Made by a program: the position numbers and the translations under genes | Assembly: GCF_902362185.1 (NCBI RefSeq) | Contig: NC_044503.1 | Location: forward strand, 25,119,484-25,183,483 | Length of the DNA stretch: 64,000 nt | Direction: 5' to 3' | Source of the DNA: Chanos chanos | Lineage: Eukaryota; Chordata; Actinopteri; Gonorynchiformes; Chanidae | The notes under the pieces: generated by a model | Seen by the model: the letters and a program-made list of their open reading frames with translations, nothing else | What the model was told of the DNA's origin: nothing | Databases searched by the model: none | Shown: in pieces, positions 38,391-47,578 of the stretch | Numbering within the stretch: position 1 is the first letter of the stretch | How the letters are laid out: every line of letters starts with the position of its first letter

Positions 38391-39080
38391 CATAGGTTTG
38401 AAAAAGATATTGAGGACATGCTGGGTCACAGACCAAACTGGTACTGGAAGATCATGTGGGTAGCCATCAGCCCCCTCCTGCTTGTCAGCCTGTTCATCTT
38501 TTACATCGTCAACTACATCCAGGGAGGCACGCCCACATATCAGGCCTGGGACAAGGACCTGGTGAGTTCAAGACTAAAACCTGTTTACACTGATCACTTT
38601 GATCCGCTGCAAGAGGACTTTGTTTCTGGGGATTTTCTAGACACAGATAAAGTCCAGCTGTGGACTAAACATCATTATCAATAGGCGCCCTCAATTTTAA
38701 ATAACACGGTTCTAAAATGAATTACATCCGTGTAGTTCCAGGCACGAGATTATGTGACGTAAGCACTGTCAGTATATGGATCTGTCCCTCACCCATTTCA
38801 GATTAAAGATTAAACAAACAAACACACTGCATATGTGCTCGTGCGCGGACTTAAATATAACCCAGGGCCGATTTCCGTGTCTTTCTCTGCTCTCCCTCGT
38901 CTCCAGGGGAAGTCGGTGGTGACGGAGTACCCAGCGTTCGGTCAGGCCTTCATCGGCTTGCTGCTGGTGTCGTCGGTAAGCTGCGTGCCCCTCACGGCGC
39001 TTTACGTCTTCTGTCGGAGAAAGCAACGGGGGTCGTCGACGCACGAGAGCACCGTTCCCACCTTGTCGTCGGGAGTGTAA
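28655..39080 (+). CDS. slc6a20: sodium/imino-acid (proline) transporter SIT1
   Basis: Eleven coding exons: 28655-28778, 31035-31175, 31515-31606, 31853-32080, 32808-32918, 33380-33621, 34542-34704, 36377-36581, 36876-37035, 38396-38561 and 38907-39080. They sum to 602 codons (601 aa; human SLC6A20 is 592). All introns are GT-AG and every phase closes. The product is a 12-TM Na+/Cl--dependent symporter of proline, pipecolate and betaine in apical epithelial and brain membranes. TM1 carries the SLC6 signature [15 protein letters not shown] (residues about 23-37). The large extracellular loop has [11 protein letters not shown] and NISSS glycosylation sites, and TM6 the sequence [18 protein letters not shown]6A20 identity over its nearest kin (A18/A19) rests on [29 protein letters not shown] and the adjacent sacm1l. 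The ATG is the first in the SLC6A20-like frame. The C-terminus ends [14 protein letters not shown], unlike the human tail as I recall it. Introns 7 and 9 carry long complementary tetranucleotide arrays. Confidence 0.96.
35842..35890. repeat. short inverted repeat (hairpin) in slc6a20 intron 7
   Basis: AAGAGTTAAGATTATTAAAA is followed, after a few bases, by its near-exact reverse complement ending AATAATCTTAATCTCTT. This would form a stem of about 20 bp. It may be the remnant of a small palindromic element. Confidence 0.65.
36010..36256. repeat. (TATC)n array in slc6a20 intron 7
   Basis: About 250 bp of tetranucleotide TATC with an interruption at 36141-36181, ending about 120 bp before exon 8. 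It is complementary in sequence to the (GATA)n arrays in intron 9. Confidence 0.95.
37897..37995. repeat. (GACA)n/(GATA)n array in slc6a20 intron 9
   Basis: GACA units shading into GATA units on the + strand. Together with 38057-38232 it forms a purine-rich counterpart to the intron 7 array. Confidence 0.95.
38057..38232. repeat. (GATA)n array in slc6a20 intron 9
   Basis: About 175 bp of GATA units, with four GGAT units near 38143-38158, upstream of a (CT)n pyrimidine run (38340-38388) that forms the polypyrimidine tract of exon 10. Confidence 0.95.
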
Positions 39081-41356
39081 GCGCAACGGGGCGAACAGAC
39101 GGCAATTGAGAGACTCGTTGACAGCAAACCGATAGCTTCTCCCCCCCCTCCACCTCCTTTACACCATGATCCATACCACTCCATGCCAAAGGTCAGACGA
39201 GGGGTCGAGCCACTCAACGTGTACCGGACTGTGTTTCCCAGACAAAAAAAAAAACAGAACATTATTGCACTTTTGGCATTTTTTCAATGACTGAACGATA
39301 ATCTTCTTTTCTAGTTGTTTTTTTTTTTTTTGTTTCTTTGTTTGTTTGTTTTTTTTCCAATCTGGTTCAATCTGGATTTTTTTCATTAGTGGCAGAATAT
39401 AAATTTTGTGATAGTTTTGACTGACTTAGTAATGATGTAAATATGAATTCATCTGCAAAGACTTTTTTTTTTTTTGTATTAATCGTTCAAGCTCTGTACA
39501 TGTAAAACAGTGGTTAACAGTTTATTGATATTTGATGGTGGGTTTTACCTCACCAAGATGAACACTATAACATTAGGCTACAAACAAAACCAGTTGAGAT
39601 CAAAATATATCAAATTATTTGAACTGATTAGTACTGCGTGCTTGGAAAGGCATTTTATTTAAAACAAAAATTAAGGCTTTAATTGCCAAAATGGTTTTGG
39701 GACACTTGAACATGAACGATAATGCTCACAAGTGGAACCACTTGAAAATGTAAACTCTTTGTAAATATATATATTTTTACAGTGATTAATGTACGTTGTG
39801 ATTCACTTAACAAATTACTTGTCGTAGCAACGTTAAAAATTGTTAGGTTTTGTTGTTTTTTTTTTCAATTTCGTTTTTTTGAGATGAAAACGAATGATTT
39901 ACTGTGACACGCTGAGGGTATTATGAGGTCTCCTTGTTTGTATACCTGGAGTTGGTATGGCAGATATCCACTCCAGGGTTCTACAGAATCAGAGAACCAG
40001 TCCTGGAGAGCCCAAGCCCTCCTGCATATCAAATCCACCACCATGGTCTCTGATTGGCTGTTGACCACACACGCCTCTTTCCACACTTTCAAAAAAGAAA
40101 AAAATCAACTTCCAATTAAGAGCTGAGGACAAACACTATCAGGTCTTCCAGGATTTTGATTTTAAGGTCAACAGTTCTGCTTTGAGCCTTGAACTGGTTA
40201 TCAAGTACCAAACACACAGAGTCTGGGGAGTGTGTTTCAAGTTAACATGCTAGCTAGTATTACATCATGTACAAGCAAGAAGACACAATACACTGTTTAA
40301 AAATCACATCATTGTGGTATACCTCATCAATCCACCAACCAGGTCAGCTATTTGTGAATTACTATACCTACAGAAAATATATTAAGGCACTGCTTCTTGG
40401 TCTCTATAACCTGTTCCAAAGACATTAAGTATTTAAGATAGGTTCAAATCAAGTACTGTTAGTGATGTGCCAAGACTATTAAACAGGGTTTGTGATTACA
40501 TCCTTCGGTTGTGAAGGGTGTTGAAACTGCTTCAAATTTTACTGTACTGTCTAAAGCACTTCACCAAACATGGCCTTTTTAGTCCTCCGAATAAGGAGTG
40601 TAAAATGTTTTAATTGAAACGAGTAATAATACGAAAAGGGCCAGGGGAGAGTTTGTGCTGTCTGTCTTCTGAGCCAGAGTTTGAAGTTTTTGCTCTTTCA
40701 GCCGAAAGGCTGCAAAAACTGAGGTAGGTTGTATAGACTGTACTTTTCAATGAAAAACATTCATAATTAGTGTGGTTTAACATTTGCTTAGATGTGTCTA
40801 TTTTCAATACCTGTATGGAAAGTAAATAAAACTTTTAATAAGACATGGTGTTACATGGTTTTTTTCTCCCCTCTCCATCTGATGCTATATCTCCAAAAAA
40901 AAACCCAGAGTTGGTTCTGTAAAAAAACAGTCTGTGCAGATTGTTTGACATGTTATCGTGGAGAAGAAAGCTTGGGGCATTTTTGAACTGTGTAGAGTAT
41001 AAATATTTACAATACACGTAACTGGCCATCTGTAAGTCCTTGCTGGAAGAAAAAGAAATTCCATTGTTTTCCTAAAGCCCAGAGAAAAAGCATTGTTCAT
41101 GAAAGCAAGCACTGTACAACAACAAAAACAGCAACAACAAAGCTGTTTTCGAGTTGAGCTTAAAGAAGTCAAGAGGACAACTCTTTATGAACAAATTACA
41201 CCAATTTGTGAACAAAAATATGTTTAATTTTTTCCAAAAAGAACAAAACTTCTACTATGATCCAGGCAAATACATAGCATGAGGAAGAACAGGGAAAAAA
41301 AGGTCTCGGTCCTTGATGCAGCAAAATAAAAGAAAAACATGACAAGACCAGTAGAA
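39081..41356. other. slc6a20 3' UTR and convergent intergenic DNA
   Basis: slc6a20 (+) and the snrpd1-like gene (-) converge here. Candidate slc6a20 poly(A) signal AATAAA at 40825-40830 would give a 3' UTR of about 1.75 kb. A block near 39930-40090 (CCTGGAG ... CCAGTCCTGGAGAGCCC) resembles a decayed hAT-type MITE. For the minus-strand gene, ATTAAA at 41223-41228 is a fitting poly(A) signal. No further coding sequence is seen. Confidence 0.5.
41223..41228 (-). terminator. snrpd1-like poly(A) signal ATTAAA
   Basis: TTTAAT on the + strand reads ATTAAA on the minus strand, about 130 bp beyond the stop codon. It is the common variant hexamer, and I found no AATAAA closer. Confidence 0.4.
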
Positions 41357-42749
41357 TTAGTCAGCGACCCTTTGTCTTCGTTGACCTCCTCTTCCTCTTG
41401 CCCTCCCACAACCTCTTCCTCTAGCTCTTCCTCGACCACGCCCAGCCACTGAGTGAGAGAGAAAGAGTGAGAAAGAGGAAGAAAGAGAGAGAGAGAGCAA
41501 AATTAAGCAAGTGCACGACAGACAGGACTATGAACCTGAAGCTTAACAGAAACGTTCGGGAGAAGCCAAATATTACGTGCCTAATGAAGGAGAAAAAACC
41601 ACCCTAGACTTGAAATCAGTGGAATTTGCTGACTTCACACTACTGGACATTAATATCTCTTCCACACATTAACAAACCAAGACATCCGATTGCTGCAAGT
41701 GGTCGGTTTGTGATGGTAGTTCTCTTGTGGCCAGCATCAGCTTAGTAAGCGAATAAAGAAATAACAGAACATTCTAGAAGCCTTACTTGAAACTGCACAA
41801 CAACTAAGTTGGTGTTTTCGCATGAGAAGGCCTAAAAAGAACTCTGTTCTGTTAATGAATTGCTTTCAGATGATGTCAAATCCAGAGTAAAAAAAAAGAA
41901 AGAAAAAAAAAAACAAGACCGGTGTGGACAGCAGTCTTTGCCTTTGAAACACCACATGATCAGTTTAGGTAAGGTTGTCTAACCAGTGATTTACTGTCTC
42001 TGCACTTACCTGTCTCCCTCTTCTTGGACTTGATTTTGGGCTCTATGTCCACTAGCAGCATGTCCAAAGGTAGACTGTCTGGCGGGACAAAGTGGCGGAT
42101 GTTGTTCCCACGAATGCTTAGGGCCTCCAGCTGGACTGGATCTCTGTTTTTTAGAGTCATCTTCACGGCTTTGAGGTGCGTGCTCATGCAGACATCAATG
42201 CCTAAAATGAAGAGAAGGGAACACTGAAGCTGATGTTGTTCAAGTCTGTATACACACACACACCATTCGTCTATGTTAACCTTGATCTATTCGTGACGTC
42301 GTTCATAGGAATAAGCCGTGACCCATAGCTTTACACGTACCTGTGATCGTGCCGTGCACCTGCGTACCATTCTTCAGTTCAATGGTCACAGTCTCGTGAC
42401 ACAACTTAATCAAAAATCTGAGGAGCCACACGTGAAGTTACGATGTTAGGGCCCACTGAATCACACGCAAAGCTCGGCCATAAAAAAAAAAAAAAAAAAA
42501 GATTTATGGACTAAATATTCATGCATGAGGGCCATAAAAATAGCCGTAACTAGCTCATCGGCTCTTTTTGGATTTTACATAGTATCGTATGCATCTTCCT
42601 TCGCCTTGCAGGTGAAAGCCTACGGAGGGAATCTATACTTGTCCAGCGTTCATGAAACGCAATGCCAAGCGACCCTAGGCACTGCAAAGTATCGCATGTA
42701 AACTGAGCGGTGCGCCTACGGCCGAGCGAACATACCTAACAAGTTTCAT
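41357..42749 (-). CDS. snrpd1-like: small nuclear ribonucleoprotein Sm D1, diverged copy
   Basis: Four exons, read from the right: 42736-42749, 42341-42417, 42010-42201 and 41357-41448, with stop TAA at 41357-41359. They sum to 125 codons (124 aa). The tiny first exon encodes MKLV plus a split Arg. Sm1 and Sm2 motifs follow ([37 protein letters not shown]), then KSKKRE and an Arg-Gly-rich tail ([12 protein letters not shown]). SmD1 is part of the heptameric Sm ring on U1, U2, U4 and U5 snRNAs, and the RG tail is an SMN/methylation target. Against the near-invariant vertebrate SmD1 as I remember it, about 14 of the first 95 residues differ, including S11C, S35C, N37S, Y67H and L70P. It keeps introns, so it is not a retrocopy. 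The intact frame and splice sites argue for a functional paralog, but it could be a gene losing constraint. Confidence 0.9.
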
Positions 42750-43004
42750 GATGACATGAGATTCCAAAGAAATCCTCCGCTATATTGTGGGGAGGAAAAA
42801 TCACATCTAAACCCTGACAGGTTGAACTACTTCATCTTCTACATCGCACTGGAAACGGCATTTGAACTGTTTTGCCACCGGAAATTAATACGTTTTCTAA
42901 TCTGCGTGTGGCGCCTCCCTGTGGAAATATAAGATAAGGGAGGACCAAGAGGAATGCTGTTATCAACTTCACCGCCGAATTAATAAATTATTATTATTAT
43001 TGAG

Positions 43005-43087
43005 TATAGTTCTAATTAACTTTTGGTATTAGAACTAGAGACTATTAAAATATTCTCTCAATATTCTTCCTAAAATGCACGTAATTA

Positions 43088-43123
<36 letters not shown>

Positions 43124-43200
43124 GGGCATTTTAAGAGAAATTTTGAGAGAATATTTTAATAGTCCCTAGTTCTAATAACAAATGTTAATTATAACTATAT
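43005..43200. mobile_element. palindromic MITE-like element around (ATT)n
   Basis: Two arms of about 75 bp are near-perfect reverse complements: TATAGTTCTAATTAAC ... TAAAATGC on the left and GGCATTTTAAG ... AACTATA on the right. They flank an (ATT)n spacer at about 43086-43122. TA at both outer edges would suit a TA-target-site element. Family unknown; no coding capacity. Confidence 0.6.
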
Positions 43201-44250
43201 TCATATCTCATCGCTTTGAATGTATGATAACTGATCCTATAGCAATGTTATCAATGTTAAATTTTTTATTGACTCCAGCAGGTGTGTAAGCTATATAATA
43301 TACTGACACGAGCGATTTGGCTCAGGGTTCTTTACTGCCCACTCATTCCTGTTGATTTTTCTCCAGTGTTTGCCTCGATGACGGACACGTTAGAATTATA
43401 AACCTGTATTTGAAAATGAAGTGAGAGGGATAAGGAGGAGGATGTGTCCTTGTGAAGTCGTAAATTGTTTGTGTGTCCTTTCAAGCTGAAACGAACAAGC
43501 TTCGTAAATAAATTATCGGCTTTGTGTCGTGTTTTTGCATGCTCACTGACACTTCCCCCCGATTTTTCACCATGTTACTTTGAAACAGGCGACCCTTAAT
43601 AGCGGGCCTACACCCTAGGAGGTGAGCAGCGCTCTTCAGATCTTCCAGGCTTTTGTAGAGAAAGTCGGCGGTCGGTAGGCTTTGACTGGCCTAACATTTC
43701 ACAGCCCTACCAACCGCCTGAATGACGCTTTGTCCCTGCATCAAGACAGTTACCTCGACAAACCCAATCCAGTTCACTCCTGCAAGTCGGACAGTATGGA
43801 CATGGCAGTCGTCTCTCTCCCATGCCAACTTTCTCCCCACTACTCTGCAGTGGTAGACAGGAGTGCAGCGTCTGGAATAGAAAGTGGCATGTACTGCCTT
43901 ACCCATGTTAACAAGTAAACAACCGCTGCGTGCAAGGAAAGACCACAGTGTCGCAGCTTTGAAACTGTGCCTGCAATGCGCTTGGTTGTGGCAAACAACG
44001 ACGCTTTGAAAGTTTGTGGATGGTACACTCAGACTAGACCCAGCCGCTGCTGTTTTTGACCTAACAGCTATATCACGTTAGATGCGTCCTTGCCCAAATC
44101 CTAAACCTCATCTTCCGAGACAGTGGAAGAGAGAACGGAAAATATTGCAAACTAAAATGAACAGTAAAATGCCACCCTTCTTAGAGTCTACAACGATATA
44201 TGATGGAAGCCTGGCAACGCTACAGTGTCTATAGAGTGACTGTGTCTATA

Positions 44251-44822
44251 GGGTGACCATATTTGGTTTTCCAAAAAAATAAAAAAATAATAAAAAAAGG
44301 CATTCCCCTCCTAATTTATGGCGAAATTTGAGTGTATGTCACTTTTGGTTCCTGTCGTTGAAAGTATGAAGTAAGTAAGGCTGACGCTTGACAATGCAAT
44401 GTGAAACTGCATCGGTGCTTATGCCGCAATACATAGCCGGTTAATCTTTAGTAAGACAAATATTAGCCTAATAACAGTTATGCTCGTTATGAAACACTTA
44501 TGCAAGGCCATCTTGTAAAAGTCATTACAAGATGACCTTTTTTCTTTCCATTCAAGTTTGGTGGCGTTTCGGCTCTCTTAAACTGCATCTCATTCATTAC
44601 CGTTAACACCGCAGTAACAACCAAGAGACCTTATTAACCAATGTTTATGGAATGGTAGTGCACATGACCGTCCATTGGTGGCGTGCGAGATGGCGGGACG
44701 TATAGAAAAAGGTAAAAGCAATGTATAGATGCACACAATGACTGGCGACTGTGGGAGGCAAAATACATTTTTAGGTCCGAAAAAGAGGACATGTCCGGGA
44801 AAAAAAGGATGGATGGTCACCC
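44251..44822. mobile_element. non-autonomous DNA transposon (MITE) with GGGTGACCAT ends
   Basis: The left end GGGTGACCAT (44251) and right end ATGGTCACCC (to 44822) are exact inverse complements and are flanked by TA on each side, consistent with a TA target-site duplication. The right subterminal part (AAAGAGGACATGTCCGGG) resembles a repeat I recall as common in fish, perhaps ISL2EU-like, but I am not sure of the family. Length is about 572 bp; no transposase is seen. The host DNA just left repeats TCTATAG-GTGAC, a partial duplication of the tip. Confidence 0.65.
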
Positions 44823-45669
44823 TATTTCCCCACACACAAAATGCTGCGTCTGTTCCAGCGACTACTCCAGTCAGCCTGAAAAGTGCTACTGGCCAATAGC
44901 CGTTTTTTTTACTTGGCTTTCATGAGTGCTGTAGCAGGCCTGTTTCTCGTCCCATCTCTGGCCCCTCAAGACGTTTACACATGGCTGGAGCCGGTAGGAC
45001 ATGCGCGGTCCTGTGTCGATGAATGTCTTATTCCTAAACGACATTTTGTCCTTCATTGTCTGGGCATCAAGGCGACGCAGACAAAATGTTCTTAATTGGC
45101 AACCTCTAGCTGCCAGTGGTGTGCGTGTCTAAGTGCCCTCACCGTCAACTTGCACTTGTTTGTCAGCTGGGTTTGACTGATCTGGAATGGCATTTTAAGC
45201 CTTTTATTCCCCTTTCGGACTGGGTCTGAAATTCAAAACAAACTGGTGTTACGGAATTTCGCTCTGGAATGTCAGCACAGGATCCAAATGGAATCTGGCA
45301 CGTTTCACAGTTAAGAGCACATAAAGACATCAAACACCTCTCCTCTCTGTTAATGTACTGACTGGATTAATGTAGATGAAAGCTAGTATGTAATCAATTA
45401 AACACACACACACATATATACATACACGTGTTTATGTGCGTGTGTATATGTATATGCACACACACGCATATATATAAAGAAAATGACTTCCAGGAAGAGG
45501 AGGAAAAGACCATGTCTATGGGTGAAATGGTAACTGATGTAAATGAGTAATGATTAACCTTGATTTTGTGAATATGATCCAATAACTTTTTGCTTACAAG
45601 GTCACACCTGCTAATTATTGCCATAAACAAGTTGTTCAGCCTACATTAAGACTCATGGTAGAATAAAAT

Positions 45670-45713
45670 TGGGGGGGGGGGGGGGGGGGTGGGGGGGGGG
45701 GTGGGGGGGGGGG
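45670..45713. repeat. interrupted poly(G) tract of about 44 bp
   Basis: G-runs separated by single T residues. The tract is capable of forming stacked G-quadruplexes, and its length is probably imprecise in the assembly. Confidence 0.85.
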
Positions 45714-47578
45714 ACTAATCTGGGATTTGCGATTGCTTACAAATCACAATTCTGTCTCGGTTAGTTACCCATTAAGCTTTTCGCATGCACGTGTGTGTGT
45801 GTGTTGAGAGAGAGAGAGAGAGAGTGAGTGCGGGGGTGGGAGTTGTACACTCAAGTAAGATATTCAACAGATCTCTTATTTGTCCAAATACCTCAAACAC
45901 TCATTGTAAAAATAGCATGAAGACAACTTTTTGGTTTGTTGGTATATAGGAAAGAGTTTGAAAAAACAAATGTAACGTAAGTACTCCATATACTTAAACA
46001 TCAGTTCTGCATAAGGGTTAGAAGCTAATACTTTAGAATTTTAATTCTGAGATACATGAGAGAGAGATAGATAGATAGATAGATGGATAGATGGGGGGTT
46101 TTTTTGGGGAAAAACAGAGTGTAACAGGATATGCAGATAACATGATCATCCATTTTTAATACTAACAATATTACAGATATATTCCTTTTACATTCTGTGA
46201 TAAGCAGGATGTCACAGAGGAGCAGGAACTCCTGCGTTATTACAATAATAACAATGCAGTATGATTTTATGTACAGTTCTCTCTTGCGGACGATCCCTCT
46301 TCCCAAACTTAAGGCAGGCGTTCCTCCAGTGGACTCTGCAAGACTGCACGGCATCTCCCACAGAGTCACAGAAATAAAAGCACATATGAGAGAGAGAGAG
46401 AGAGAGAGAGGTTTAAAATGCCACCATTTAGTGACAGGCCACTTCCTAAGATGCAGAAAATTCAGTCAAACAGAGAGAGAGAGAGAGAAGAGAGAGAGAT
46501 GAAAGAAAGAAAGCAGATGTGTATCCGCCACCCTTAAGAACTCTTTTCCCACTGGACAATGAGACTTTGGTCCCATTTCTTGTTACAGGTTAACATCATC
46601 AATTTTGTTTTGTTTTTTAACCCTAACATAGCACAGGTTGGACCGACTCATTGCTCCGGGGGTCAACTAATGAAATTTTTCATTCTAAATGATGTTTGCT
46701 CTTCATTGGCTGAAATGATGGACCTTACGAGAAATAAACAAACTGAGGAAAAAAGAAAAAGTCCGACTTGTGGAGGGAAGACCAAGACAAAAACATGACT
46801 CGCTAAATGTCCAAATACATCCTTGGCTCTAGTGTCTAACCATTGGGTAAATTTCTAACTCCTAATGGTTATACCGGGATTACAATGGCGATGTTTTCGA
46901 ATACAAAGGAGTTTCCATTAAAGACGCCCTGCCACCTTCGACCCCGCCTCCTCAATCAACGTAAACCAATGAAATGAAGAAGCACGGATCTGCCGACAGG
47001 CGTCAAAATGGAAAAACAGCCACCGACGAAAAACACGGCGTTTCGGTATGTGTACGCCACGAGAGAATGGGGCCAGGCCCTCATGGCAGTAGGTGAGTGA
47101 ACATGATATGGTCCAGGCATCCGTAGGAGAGAGAGAGATAGAGAAGGATGTGGTCCCACTCCAAAGTGCTCCAACGGGACATTGGTAAAGCATTTGAAGT
47201 GAAAAGAGTGCAAGGCTGGTGATAGAGGAGGGGTTTTTTTTCCTGTTTTTTTTTTTGTTCTCCTCCTCCGAGACACGACAACAGTGTGGAGAGCAGCAGG
47301 CATGTGTGAGCTGCAGTATGAAGACGTGAAGTTACTGTCTTTCTGACACACGACCTTCCAGGCCCCGTCTGGCCCCCACTCTTCTTCTTTCCCCTCCTCC
47401 TCCTCCTCCTCCTTCTTATTCCTCCTGGTTTGACTCCGCCATCTTCCCGTTCCACGGAGACGCGGCATCAGTACAGGCTCCAGCCCTGACGGAGCCGAGA
47501 GTAAGAGGATGGGGCGGAGGAGGAAGAGGAGGATGAAGAAGAGTCTGCGGGACCCAGCTGCTTTCCACACACACACAT

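Larger units (their letters stand above)
42750..47578. other. intergenic region between snrpd1-like and sacm1l 3' UTR
   Basis: The left end is the snrpd1-like promoter flank. It contains a palindromic element at 43005-43200, an unassigned open block at 43701-43918, a MITE at 44251-44822, a CA/TA repeat near 45402-45475, a very long interrupted poly-G run (45670-45713), GA repeats near 45806-45826 and 46387-46410, and the sacm1l 3' UTR at the right (47578 downward). I could not place its poly(A) signal. Minus-strand frames at 46956-47715 are out-of-frame shadows of the last sacm1l exon and UTR. Confidence 0.5.

Noticed and set aside
47397-47416. TCC-repeat acidic/basic protein frames near the sacm1l end
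   Set aside because: Low-complexity TCC repeat in the 3' UTR.
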